NCBI RefSeq assembly: GCF_018524365.1
Contig: NZ_JAEKFT010000008.1
Coordinates: forward strand, 1-64,000
Direction of reading: 5' to 3'
DNA length: 64,000 nucleotides
DNA from: Denitromonas iodatirespirans
GTDB taxonomy: Bacteria > Pseudomonadota > Gammaproteobacteria > Burkholderiales > Rhodocyclaceae
Shown here: one piece after another, positions 11,888-20,362 of the stretch
Layout: every line of letters starts with the position of its first letter
Position numbering within the stretch: the first letter of the stretch is position 1
Position numbers and translations under genes: made by a program
Notes under the pieces: generated by a model
What the model was told of the DNA's origin: nothing
Databases searched by the model: none
What the model saw: only the letters and a program-made list of their open reading frames with translations

Positions 11888-13210
11888 ATGAACGACAAAC
11901 AGCTCGAGCGGGGGATCCACGCGCTGTATGCGCAGGATCCGCAACAGGCGGACTGGCTGGTCTGGGGGCGCAAGGTGGATCCGACCAGCCGGCGAGGTTT
12001 TCTCAAGAAGACGGGTTTGCTGGCGATGAGCGCTGCGGTAGGCGCCCACATTCCGTTCTGGGAAAAGATGCCCGGCGGGCTGATTCCGGCGGCGCTGGCG
12101 GCATCGCCCGAGCCTTTCGTGATTCCCGGGCGGGAGGGGCTGCGCGTGCTCAACGACCGGCCCATCAATGCCGAGACACCGGCCCACCTGTTGGACGACG
12201 AGGTGACGCCGGCCAGCCGCATGTTCGTGCGCAACAACGGCATTCCGCCGGTGGAGGCCTCGGTCGACCCGGCGACCTGGACGCTCGAGGTGGCGGGCGA
12301 GTCATGCCAGACCCCGATGAACTTCACCATCGCCGAACTCAAGGCGCGCTTCGCGCACCGCACCTATCAGCTGCAGATCGAGTGCGGCGGCAACGGCCGC
12401 GCGGAGTTCAACCCGCCGGCCACCGGCAACCAGTGGTCGACCGGTGCCGTGGCCTGCCCGACCTTTACCGGCGTGCGCCTGCGCGATGTGCTCGAAGCCT
12501 GTGGCATCAAGGAAGATGCGGTGTATGTCGGCTACTACGGCGCCGACACGCACCTGAGCGGCGACCCGACCAAGGTGGTGATCTCGCGCGGCGTGCCGAT
12601 GGCCAAGGCGCTGCGCGACGAGACGCTGATTGCCTGGGCCATGAACGGCGAGGACATCCCCGCGCTCAACGGCCACCCCCTGCGCCTGGTGGCCGGTGGC
12701 TGGCCGGGGTCGGTGTCGGGCAAGTGGCTGAAGAAGATCGTCATCCGCAACCAGGAGCATGACGGCGCGAAGATGACCGGGCATTCCTACCGCGTGCCGT
12801 GCACGCCGGTCGCACCGGGCACCGAGGTGCCCAAGGAGAACATGTGCATCATCGAGTCGATGCCGGTCAAATCGCTGGTCACCTTCCCGAAGTCGGGGAT
12901 CACCCATCCCCAGGGCGAGGTGCTCGCCGTGCGCGGGCATGCCTGGGCGGGCGATCTGGAAGTGGCGGAGGTGTTCGTGTCGATCGATTTCGGCGCGACC
13001 TGGCAAAAGGCCACGCTGAGACGGCCGGTCAACCCGATCGCCTGGCAGCACTGGCAGGCCGAGCTGCGCCTCCCCGAGAAAGGCTATTTCGAGGTCTGGG
13101 CGCGGGCCGTCGATAGCCAGGGACGCTCCCAGCCCATGGTGTTGCCAGGCTGGAACCCGCGCGGCTATCTCAACAACGCATGTCATCGCATCGCGGTGAA
13201 GGCGGTATGA
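11888..13210 (+). CDS. Tat-exported molybdopterin sulfite oxidase family enzyme (SorA/SoxC-like)
   Basis: A 440-residue molybdenum enzyme of the sulfite oxidase family, probably oxidising sulfite or sulfane sulfur in the periplasm. A twin-arginine signal (TSRRGFLKK, about residues 33-41) follows an unusually long 32-residue leader and precedes a hydrophobic segment. The molybdenum-ligand cysteine is in QIECGGNGRAEF, the cofactor domain continues through GGWPGSVSGKWLKK, and a C-terminal Mo-co dimerisation domain follows (VLAVRGHAWAGDLEVAEV). The cytochrome c gene starts 3 bases after the stop, so electrons probably pass to it, as in SorAB and SoxCD. Substrate and exact subfamily cannot be decided from sequence alone. 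Confidence 0.85.
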   Translation: MNDKQLERGIHALYAQDPQQADWLVWGRKVDPTSRRGFLKKTGLLAMSAAVGAHIPFWEKMPGGLIPAALAASPEPFVIPGREGLRVLNDRPINAETPAHLLDDEVTPASRMFVRNNGIPPVEASVDPATWTLEVAGESCQTPMNFTIAELKARFAHRTYQLQIECGGNGRAEFNPPATGNQWSTGAVACPTFTGVRLRDVLEACGIKEDAVYVGYYGADTHLSGDPTKVVISRGVPMAKALRDETLIAWAMNGEDIPALNGHPLRLVAGGWPGSVSGKWLKKIVIRNQEHDGAKMTGHSYRVPCTPVAPGTEVPKENMCIIESMPVKSLVTFPKSGITHPQGEVLAVRGHAWAGDLEVAEVFVSIDFGATWQKATLRRPVNPIAWQHWQAELRLPEKGYFEVWARAVDSQGRSQPMVLPGWNPRGYLNNACHRIAVKAV

Positions 13211-13213
13211 GCC

Positions 13214-13558
13214 ATGAACGCGACCGTGAGACGCGCGGCCTTCGTCGCGCTGGGGTGCCTCAGTCTGGCGGCGGGCGCCAGGGAGATCGACCCTGAGTCG
13301 GGCTTTGTCATCGACAAGAACTGGGAGGAGGTGAAGGCCACCTGCACGGCCTGCCATTCATCCAAACTGGTGATCGCGCAGCGCGGCTCGCGCGCCACCT
13401 GGAAGGGCATCATCCGCTGGATGCAGGCCACCCAGGGCTTGTGGCAGTTCGAGCCCGAGATGGAAGACCGGATCCTGACCTATCTGGCGACCAACTACCC
13501 GCCCGGCAAAGACTACCGACGCAAGCCGTTGTCGCCGCTGCTGATGCCGCCGCAGTAG
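13214..13558 (+). CDS. Monohaem c-type cytochrome, partner of the sulfite oxidase-type enzyme
   Basis: A 114-residue exported protein with a signal peptide (about 1-22, ending AAGA) and a single haem-binding CTACH motif near residue 46. The downstream WKGIIRWMQATQGLW supplies a methionine that could be the distal ligand. Size and position match the SorB-type electron acceptor of bacterial sulfite dehydrogenases. It begins 3 bases after the enzyme gene. Confidence 0.85.
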   Translation: MNATVRRAAFVALGCLSLAAGAREIDPESGFVIDKNWEEVKATCTACHSSKLVIAQRGSRATWKGIIRWMQATQGLWQFEPEMEDRILTYLATNYPPGKDYRRKPLSPLLMPPQ

Positions 13559-13868
13559 GCCGTCGGTCACGCCCCCGAACCCGGATCCCGACGCCCCGGG
13601 TCAAAAAAATCCGGCCACTTGCCGACAAGCGGTAGGGAGAGTCGAGCGCATAGCCGTGGCCGTTCGCCGGTAGATGTTGCAGAGCCGCATGGCGGGGGCG
13701 TTTTCGGTGGTCGCGCCGTGCTCGGGCGCCTCTGACTTTCGTCTGATTCCGGATTTGATCGCAGTCAAAGTCGTGTTTTGGCATGCGCCGGGGGCGGTCA
13801 GAAAATGCTTCAGGAATGGCTCGTGGCGTCGACAACGCACTCATGCCCTCACTTTCCTGGAGCAGGAA
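13559..13868. other. 310-bp intergenic region upstream of the chemoreceptor
   Basis: No coding frame is convincing here. It contains the FliA-type promoter described separately, and an AGCAGGAA just before the chemoreceptor ATG that can serve as ribosome binding site. No terminator for the cytochrome gene is evident. Confidence 0.5.
13602..13628 (+). promoter_or_regulatory. Candidate FliA (sigma-28) promoter for chemoreceptor
   Basis: CAAAAAAA, 11 bases, then GCCGACAA. This compares well with the sigma-28 consensus TAAAGTTT-N11-GCCGATAA: the -10 matches 7 of 8 and the spacing is exact. It lies about 240 bases before the chemoreceptor start, and chemoreceptors are standard members of the FliA regulon. 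Confidence 0.6.
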
Positions 13869-15890
13869 ATGCGTCTCCTCTTCACACCGGCCATCGGCGT
13901 TCTCAACCGCCTGCGGTACACCACCAAGTTTTTCCTGGTCGGCGCGGTCACCGCGCTGGTCGCGTGCAGCTTGCTCTTCGCTCTGTATGTGCAGATCGAT
14001 GTGCGGGCGGAAATGGCCGAGCGCGAAGTGCACGGCCTGGCCGTGTTCGAGGATGCGCTCAAGGCGCTGGCGCTGATGCAGCGCCATCGCGGCGCGTCGG
14101 CCGCGGTGCTGGGCGGCGATGCCAGCATCGCGCCGACGCGTGAGCGGCTCGCCGGCGAGCTCGATCAGGCGATGGGGGCGGTGGATTCGGCCATTGCCGG
14201 GCCGGGGCGGGCGTTTGCGCTCGACAGCGCCTGGGCGTCGATCAAGTCGCACTGGCCGGCGCTGCGCGGCGGCACGCCGAACGACATTGTCGCCAACGTG
14301 AAGCAGCATACGCAGATGATCGAGGAGACGATGCGGATGCTGGGAGACATCGGCGCCGCGGCGGGGCTTGCCATGGACCCGGCGGTCGATACCTCGAACA
14401 TGCTCGCCGCACTGCTCGGCCCGCTGCCCGAGATGACCGAGCGCCTGGGCCGCATGCGTGCGCTTGGTGCGAGCGTGCTGGCCAAGGGCGCCTTGAGTGC
14501 CGACGACGAAAAGCGGCTGTATGACCTGCAAGGCCAGATCAAGCTGGTGTCGGCGAATCTGCATGACAAGCTGCGCCGTGCCGGCGCTGCCAATGCCGCG
14601 CTGACGCAGCGCTTCGCCCAGGCGTCCGACGATATCGCCGGGCGCATGGCGGTGGTGGACAAGGCGGTGCAGGCCCAGTTGATCGAGCAGGCCTTCGCGA
14701 TGAAGCCGGGCGAGTTCTTCTCGCTGGCCACGGCGGCGATCGATCGCGTCTACGAGGTCAATGCGCAGGCCATTTTGCCGGCCACCCGCGATGCCCTGCG
14801 CAGCCGCGCCGACGCAGACCGGCGCTTTTTGACGATCCAGATGATGGTGGCCGTGGCGGCGATCCTGTTCGTGGGCTATGTGCTCGGTGCCATGTACCTG
14901 GCCATCGTCGGTTCGGTGCGCGAACTGAACGTCGGCGCCGGGCAGCTGGCGGGCGGTGACTACACCGCGCGGGTGGTCTTCTCGGCCAGGGACGAGCTGT
15001 CGGAAGTGGCGCGCCAGTTCAACGGCATGGCCGAGCAACTGGCGGGGATCATCCGCCAGGTGAAGGACACCTCGACTTCGCTGAGCGATGCGGCCAGCGA
15101 GATGGCGGCCAACGCCAGCCAGGTGGCCGACGGCTCGGAGCGCCAGTCGGAGGCGGCGTCGAGCATGGCGGCGGCGGTCGAGGAGATGACCGTCAGCATC
15201 GACGAGATCAACCGGCATGCGCAGTCGGCCTCGGCGCAGAGTACCGATTCGGGCCGCTTGTCGCGCGAGGGGGCCGAGGTGGTGCATCGCTCGGTCGAGG
15301 AGATGGAGCGCATCGCCGCCTCGGTCAACCAGGTGGCCGACGTCATTGGCGCGCTCGGCGAGCGCTCGGGCCGGATATCGACCATCGTCAGCGAAATCCG
15401 CGAGATTGCCGACCAGACTAACCTGCTGGCGCTGAACGCTGCCATCGAGGCGGCCCGCGCGGGCGAGCAAGGCCGCGGCTTTGCGGTGGTGGCCGACGAA
15501 GTGCGCAAGCTCGCCGAGCGCACGGCCAAGGCGACCGGGGAGATCACCGGCATGGTCGGTGCGATCCAGGAGGGCACGACTCGCGCCGTGGGCACCATGG
15601 AGGAGGGGGTCGGCCGCGTGCAGGCGGGCGTGGCACTGACCAAGCAGGCGGGGACCTCGATGGCGCAGATCGATGCCGGGGCGAGCCAGGTGGTGGTTGC
15701 GGTCGAGGAGATCTCGGCGGCACTGCGCGAGCAAAGCGCGGCGAGCAACGACATCGCACGGAACGTGGAGGCCATCGCGCAGATGAGCGAGCAGAACAGC
15801 GCCGCCGTGCGTGCTGCGGCGCGCACTGCCGAATTGCTCGATGCCATGGCGCGCAGCATGAACACACAGGTGGCGCGCTTCAAGGTCTGA
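13869..15890 (+). CDS. Methyl-accepting chemotaxis protein with NIT-like periplasmic sensor
   Basis: A 673-residue chemoreceptor. The first membrane helix is at about 16-40. A large helical periplasmic region follows with the NIT-like motif [17 protein letters not shown] (about 65-80), then the second helix (about 318-345), HAMP (about 345-400) and the signalling hairpin ([20 protein letters not shown], about 510-530). The start at 13869 was chosen because it puts the first membrane helix near the N-terminus and has an AGCAGGAA upstream; the open frame runs further up without coding character. The NIT fold is known for nitrate/nitrite sensing, so a nitrate-related signal is plausible but unproven. 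Its sensor region resembles the stand-alone protein at 19396-20292. Confidence 0.9.
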   Translation: MRLLFTPAIGVLNRLRYTTKFFLVGAVTALVACSLLFALYVQIDVRAEMAEREVHGLAVFEDALKALALMQRHRGASAAVLGGDASIAPTRERLAGELDQAMGAVDSAIAGPGRAFALDSAWASIKSHWPALRGGTPNDIVANVKQHTQMIEETMRMLGDIGAAAGLAMDPAVDTSNMLAALLGPLPEMTERLGRMRALGASVLAKGALSADDEKRLYDLQGQIKLVSANLHDKLRRAGAANAALTQRFAQASDDIAGRMAVVDKAVQAQLIEQAFAMKPGEFFSLATAAIDRVYEVNAQAILPATRDALRSRADADRRFLTIQMMVAVAAILFVGYVLGAMYLAIVGSVRELNVGAGQLAGGDYTARVVFSARDELSEVARQFNGMAEQLAGIIRQVKDTSTSLSDAASEMAANASQVADGSERQSEAASSMAAAVEEMTVSIDEINRHAQSASAQSTDSGRLSREGAEVVHRSVEEMERIAASVNQVADVIGALGERSGRISTIVSEIREIADQTNLLALNAAIEAARAGEQGRGFAVVADEVRKLAERTAKATGEITGMVGAIQEGTTRAVGTMEEGVGRVQAGVALTKQAGTSMAQIDAGASQVVVAVEEISAALREQSAASNDIARNVEAIAQMSEQNSAAVRAAARTAELLDAMARSMNTQVARFKV

Positions 15891-15925
15891 CGTGTCCGCT
15901 GGGCGCTCGCCAGTCGGCGCACGCG

Positions 15926-16666
15926 TCAGGCGATGCCCAGCCGCGCGATGATCGCCTGCATGTGCTGCCAGTGCGAGCCTTCCCAGAACACCCGCCGGCA
16001 GGTGTCGCAGGTGCTGAACGCCGGCTGCCGGTGCGCCACGTCGGGCGGCACGCGGCCCTCCGCCTCGCTGCGCGCGAGGGGGCGCAGCGGGGTGTTGCAG
16101 TCCAGGCACAGAGTGAGGGGGCGGGCGCTGCGTGCCAGGTCGAGGCGGGCAAACACTTCTTCGATCTGCTTGGACGGCTTCAGCGCGTGGATGTAGCAGC
16201 CGTGGGTGATGCTGCGGCGCTTGAGCAGGTCGCGGTCGCGGGTGAGGACGATGCGGTGGTCGCGCGCGGCCAGCGCTTCGATCTCGCCGTCGTCATAGCC
16301 GTTGTCGTACAAAGTGTCGAAGCCGGTCATGCGCAGCAGACGGGCAAGGCCGCCCATGTGCGCATCGGCGATGAAGCGGGTGCGGCGCAGAGGGGTGGGG
16401 CGCACACGCAGCAGGGGCGAGATGTCGAAGGCCTCGAACACCGGGTACACCGCCACCCGGTCGCCATCGGCCAGCTGCCGGTCGAAATCCACCGATTCGC
16501 CATTGACCAGCACCAGTTCGACCTCGGTGTGGGGTACGCCGAGCGCTTCGATGACATGCTTGACCGAGGCCGTGTCCGGGCTTTGCGCGGTGAATTCCCG
16601 ATGCCGCCGGCCCGGCGCCAGGAAATCGTTCAGCTCGGCATAGAAGCGAAAGCGGGTGGCGCTCAT
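15926..16666 (-). CDS. Mut7-C family RNase-like protein with N-terminal ubiquitin-like domain
   Basis: A 246-residue protein with two modules. The N-terminal 85 residues form a MoaD/ThiS-like ubiquitin fold (VELVLVNGESVDFDRQLADGDRVAVYPV). The C-terminal Mut7-C domain is a PIN-type nuclease (FIADAHMGGLARLLRMTGFDT, then RIVLTRDRDLLKRR) followed by a zinc ribbon (CLDCNTPL and CDTCRRVF). The start at 16666 gives a protein of typical size; the frame stays open much further upstream but overlaps another gene in a different frame. RNA is the presumed substrate, from family knowledge. Confidence 0.88.
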   Translation of the reverse strand: MSATRFRFYAELNDFLAPGRRHREFTAQSPDTASVKHVIEALGVPHTEVELVLVNGESVDFDRQLADGDRVAVYPVFEAFDISPLLRVRPTPLRRTRFIADAHMGGLARLLRMTGFDTLYDNGYDDGEIEALAARDHRIVLTRDRDLLKRRSITHGCYIHALKPSKQIEEVFARLDLARSARPLTLCLDCNTPLRPLARSEAEGRVPPDVAHRQPAFSTCDTCRRVFWEGSHWQHMQAIIARLGIA

Positions 16667-16755
16667 GCCGGTTGGAGTGGGGCGCCGGACCGGGGGTTCG
16701 TGACCACCGGCGCCGACGCCCGTTGCCCCTTGCATGACGTCCGCCGCGCAGATGC

Positions 16756-17877
16756 CTAGCGAACGATGTCCAGCTTGCCGCTGAGTTCCGATACGGTCGT
16801 GTCGCGCACGACGGAATCGTCCAGCGAGACGAGCATCGTCGCCAGATCTTCCTGCACACGCATGGTCGCGGCGATATCGTCTGCGGAGGCAAAGCGCTCG
16901 CCGAGCGATTCGGGCGGCGTGTCGAGTACCTGGCCGACCGGGCGGTCGCCCAGCGAGGCCCAGCGTGTGGCGTCGGGCGTCATGCCGACCAGCATGCGGG
17001 CGCGGGCACGGGCGGCGAGTAGCTGGTTGCGGGGGATGTCTTCGAACGTGGCGTCGATGTCCACCTCGGCAAGATCGCCGACGGTGGCGATGCCGACGTT
17101 GCGCAACTTTCCGCCGAACTCCGCGCCCACCCCTTCGATGGTCTCGACCGGCAGGCGTGCGCCCACCTTGCGCTGGGGCTCGCAGCCGGGGATGCGCCGG
17201 GGCGATTCGTCGGGCATGACGCAGGGGTCGACGCTGACGTCGACATCCTCGACCGTCATCGCCGCAATCACACCGGCATTGAGCAGCTTGTGATGGAACA
17301 GGCCGTCGTTGCCGCGCGCGATGCGCGAATCCTGGCGGAAGCTCAGCATGCCGGTGATGGTGATCTCGAGGCACAGGCCGTAGGGGTTGTTGTGCTCGAA
17401 GCATTCGTCGGCGTGATAGGTCACCGACAGCCTTTCCGTGACGCCGACGCTGCGCGACAGCTGGGTCTGCACGGCATTGACCACGGTTTTCGAGGCCTCT
17501 ACGGTGCCGCTCACGCTGGTCGAGACGCTGCTCTCGCCGCCGGGGACCGATGCCTTGACGCCGGCCTGCACGGTGGTGGTCAGCGACGCGCCTACGGTCG
17601 TCGATACCGAGTTGCTCAGTTGCGTCGCGATCTTTTCGGTGATGGTTACCGCCACCGGCTCCTGGTCGAAGTGCTCGCCCTGAAGCCGCCGGCACTGGAT
17701 GCGGCCCAGGCGGTCGAAGCTGCGAATGGTGGTTTTGTAGGGGATCTCCCGGAACAGGATGGCGTCGAGTTCGCTGCGACTCTGTGCGCTATCGAGCGCC
17801 TGCTCGATGGCGTCCGCCGCCGAAGAGCCCGGTTCGATGATGGGCGAAGCGCCCACTTCTGTCGTCGTATCAAACAT
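16756..17877 (-). CDS. Unknown protein: Ser/Thr-rich beta region plus helix-hairpin-helix
   Basis: A 373-residue protein with no family I can name. Residues about 70-185 alternate hydrophobic with Ser/Thr over long stretches (TQLSNSVSTTVGASLTTTVQ, SSVSTSVSGTVEASKTV). This predicts long amphipathic beta strands like those of aerolysin/ETX-MTX2 pore-forming proteins. Residues about 225-285 contain a helix-hairpin-helix-like unit (VETIEGVGAEFGGKLRNVGI, then TVGDLAEVD), a fold usually used for DNA or protein contacts. No signal peptide is visible. It is monocistronic, between a Mut7-C gene and a divergent chemoreceptor pair. The function is unknown; a beta-barrel-forming or sheath-like role is inference. 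Confidence 0.65.
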   Translation of the reverse strand: MFDTTTEVGASPIIEPGSSAADAIEQALDSAQSRSELDAILFREIPYKTTIRSFDRLGRIQCRRLQGEHFDQEPVAVTITEKIATQLSNSVSTTVGASLTTTVQAGVKASVPGGESSVSTSVSGTVEASKTVVNAVQTQLSRSVGVTERLSVTYHADECFEHNNPYGLCLEITITGMLSFRQDSRIARGNDGLFHHKLLNAGVIAAMTVEDVDVSVDPCVMPDESPRRIPGCEPQRKVGARLPVETIEGVGAEFGGKLRNVGIATVGDLAEVDIDATFEDIPRNQLLAARARARMLVGMTPDATRWASLGDRPVGQVLDTPPESLGERFASADDIAATMRVQEDLATMLVSLDDSVVRDTTVSELSGKLDIVR

Positions 17878-18134
17878 GTCTCACCTCTCGTCGTGTGATG
17901 GATGTGGCGCGCGGATTGGTGCGCCTTGCGCGTCCGCACACTCGGTGTACGGGCCAGGACGCGATTCGGATGCATGCGGCGCACCTCGCCGCGCGCCGGC
18001 GATGGGGGCGATGCACCGCCACGGTGCAACCCCTGCGGGCCGCACGGCGCCACGACGGTGCGCGATCTGGCCTGCGCATCGGCCGGATGCCGTGCTGCGC
18101 CCCAAAAAGGGCAGGGCATCACCGGCCACCTCGC

Positions 18135-18151
18135 TTGGCACACGGCTTGCA
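18135..18151 (+). promoter_or_regulatory. Candidate sigma-54 promoter
   Basis: TTGGCACACGGCTTGCA matches the sigma-54 consensus TTGGCACG-N4-TTGCA at all but one position, with GG and GC ten bases apart. It lies about 25 bases before the chemoreceptor-like gene start, leaving room for a normal leader. It would require an enhancer-binding activator; none is encoded nearby. Confidence 0.65.
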
Positions 18152-18175
18152 TCTTGCGGTGCACGAAATATCTGA

Positions 18176-19384
18176 ATGCGTGTGCTCGCCATGAAAGATC
18201 CCCTCACTGCCGCTCCGCCCGACCTCCGCTTGCGTGGGGTGACGCTGACGCAACTCGCGGCATGGGGGTTGGCCACGGTTGCCGGCCTGATGCTCGGTGC
18301 CGGTCTGTCCGGTAGCGGCTCGCCGGCGCTCGTCGGGGCCGGTGGCGCCCTGCTGGTGGTCTCGGCGGTTCTGGCCTGGCGGCTGGCGAGCGGGCTGGCC
18401 GGCGGCTTGCGGCAGATCGACGCCTTCGCCCATCGTCTGGCCGCGGGCGACCTGGTGGCCCGGCTGGAGGGCGCGCGCTGCGGCCCGCTGGCCCCGCTGG
18501 CCGAGCGCCTCAACGCCATGGCGCGCTCGCTGGCCGAGGTGTTTCTCGGCTTCGCGCGCATGTCGCAAGAGATCCACAGCGTGGCCGACGAGAGCAAGCA
18601 CAACGCCAGCGGCGGAGACGACGGGGTGCGGCGCCAGCGCGACATCACGTTGTCCTCGTCGGCGACGCTGGAGCAGCTGTCCGTCAGCCTCGGGATGACG
18701 CGCGACAGCGCCCGCAGCACGGCCGAGGTGGCGGAGGCATCGTGCCGGATCGCGCAGGCCGGCGCTGCACAGGTGAGCGGGCTGGCGGACGGCCTGGCGG
18801 GTCTGGCCGCCACGGTGGGCGAGACGGCGACCGCCGCGACGCGCCTGGGCGAGCGCTCGCGGGAGATCGACGCCATCGTCGGCCTGATTTCGGAGATCGC
18901 GGCGCAGACCAATCTGCTGGCGCTGAATGCGGCCATCGAAGCGGCACGCGCCGGTGAGCAGGGGCGCGGCTTTGCGGTGGTGGCCGACGAGGTGCGCGTG
19001 TTGGCGCAGCGCACCGGCGATGCGACACGCGAGATCGGCGAGCGGATCGAGCGGGTGCGTGGCGATGTGGCGGAGATGATCGGCGCCATGGCGCACACCC
19101 AGGAAAAGGTCGGGCTCAGCGTCGGCGATGCCGGCCAGGCGGTCGAGGCGCTGCAGCGGGTGGCGGCGAACGCCCAGCGCACACAGGCGCTGATCCAGGA
19201 CATCGCAGCGGCCAGCCGCGAGCAGAGCGAAGCCAGCCAGAACATTGCGCAGGACATCGAGCAGGTGGCGCAACTGGCCGATGCCAACGAGCAGCTGGTG
19301 CGGGAAAACAGCGAGCTGTCGCGCTACCTGAGCGAGCTGGCGGTCCAGCTGACCGGTGCGCTGGACGACTATCACTACGAATAG
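18176..19384 (+). CDS. Chemoreceptor lacking a periplasmic sensor domain
   Basis: A 402-residue methyl-accepting-type protein. Two closely spaced membrane helices (about 25-42 and 50-68) are separated by only a few residues, so almost nothing is exposed to the periplasm. HAMP follows (about 68-120), then a signalling domain with the canonical tip ([20 protein letters not shown], about 242-261). An alternative in-frame ATG lies at 18191; neither start has a strong ribosome binding site. The next gene, 11 bases downstream, encodes a membrane-anchored NIT-like protein that could supply the missing sensor. A sigma-54-type promoter precedes it. Confidence 0.85.
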   Translation: MRVLAMKDPLTAAPPDLRLRGVTLTQLAAWGLATVAGLMLGAGLSGSGSPALVGAGGALLVVSAVLAWRLASGLAGGLRQIDAFAHRLAAGDLVARLEGARCGPLAPLAERLNAMARSLAEVFLGFARMSQEIHSVADESKHNASGGDDGVRRQRDITLSSSATLEQLSVSLGMTRDSARSTAEVAEASCRIAQAGAAQVSGLADGLAGLAATVGETATAATRLGERSREIDAIVGLISEIAAQTNLLALNAAIEAARAGEQGRGFAVVADEVRVLAQRTGDATREIGERIERVRGDVAEMIGAMAHTQEKVGLSVGDAGQAVEALQRVAANAQRTQALIQDIAAASREQSEASQNIAQDIEQVAQLADANEQLVRENSELSRYLSELAVQLTGALDDYHYE

Positions 19385-19395
19385 GGAATTTCGCC

Positions 19396-20292
19396 ATGGA
19401 CACACTGTTGTGGGGACTGGGCGGCGGGCTGCTCGCCGTGTGGGGCGCCGGGGCGGTGTGGCGTGCCCGGCGGCGTGCCGAGGCCGAACGTGCCGTCGCG
19501 CACAGCCTGCTGGCGTGCCGCGCCTTGCTGGTGTTGGTCGCCGCGTTCCAGCAGCACCGCGGCATGAGCTCGGCGCTGTTGTCGGGCGATGGCAGTTTCG
19601 GCGGCCCGCTGGCGCGCAAGGCGCGCGAGATCGACAACGTGCTGCCCGAATTGAAAAGCGTGGCCGAGGCCGAATCGGACGCGCCGCATCCCTGCCTGAC
19701 GGTGAACGATCTGGCGCTGTTCGGACATCGCTGGGGGCGCTTGCGCGAGACACTGAGCAGCCTCTCGGTGGAGCAGAGCATTGCCCAGCACAGCGCCCTG
19801 ATCGCCCAGTTGCTGCAGTGGCTGGCGGCGCTCGGCGAGGCGCGGGTCGAGCCCTTGTTCGACGAGCGCAGCGCGCGGGACGTGGTGCGCAACTATGTCA
19901 GCCGCCTGCCGGCGTTGACCGAGTGCCTCGGCCAGGCGCGGGCGCTGGGCCTGAGCGTCGCGGCGCGCGGCGGCTGCTCGGCGGTGGCGCGTGTGCGCCT
20001 GATGTTCTTGGTCGCCCGCGCCGAAAACCTGTTGGCGCAGGCGTCGAACGGCGTGTCGCGCGGGCGCTGCGCCGACGAGGCCGAAGCGGCGGTGCAGGCC
20101 ATGGCACAGATGGTCAAGACCCGCCTGCTGGCGCGTGCCGCGGTCGGCGTGTCGGTGCAGGAGGTGTTCGAGGTGGCGAGCCGTGCGGTGGACGGTGTGT
20201 TCGCGTGGGCCAATGAAACCGGCGATCAGCTGACGCAGGCGCGCCAGTCGTCGCCAGGCAATGGGGCTGCGACGACGGCGTGGGCCGCGTGA
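19396..20292 (+). CDS. Stand-alone membrane-anchored NIT-like sensor protein
   Basis: A 298-residue protein with an N-terminal membrane helix (about 5-22) and a helical domain bearing the NIT-type motif AFQQHRGMSSALLSGDGSF (about 50-68). It has no HAMP, kinase, cyclase or chemotaxis signalling module. The second half parallels the sensor of the chemoreceptor at 13869-15890: LPALTECLGQARALGLSV here against [18 protein letters not shown] there, and VFEVASRAVDGVF against [13 protein letters not shown]. It starts 11 bases after the sensor-less chemoreceptor and is probably co-transcribed. A role as detached sensor subunit of that receptor is inference. Confidence 0.7.
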   Translation: MDTLLWGLGGGLLAVWGAGAVWRARRRAEAERAVAHSLLACRALLVLVAAFQQHRGMSSALLSGDGSFGGPLARKAREIDNVLPELKSVAEAESDAPHPCLTVNDLALFGHRWGRLRETLSSLSVEQSIAQHSALIAQLLQWLAALGEARVEPLFDERSARDVVRNYVSRLPALTECLGQARALGLSVAARGGCSAVARVRLMFLVARAENLLAQASNGVSRGRCADEAEAAVQAMAQMVKTRLLARAAVGVSVQEVFEVASRAVDGVFAWANETGDQLTQARQSSPGNGAATTAWAA

Positions 20293-20362
20293 TGCGCGCC
20301 CGTCGGCTGTCTTGTGTCGTCGGCGTCGACCGGCGTGTTGTCCTGATCGCGGGGCGGACATC

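Noticed and set aside
13410-16109. An 899-codon minus-strand frame across the chemoreceptor
   Set aside because: No protein-like features; shadow of the chemotaxis gene and flanking DNA.
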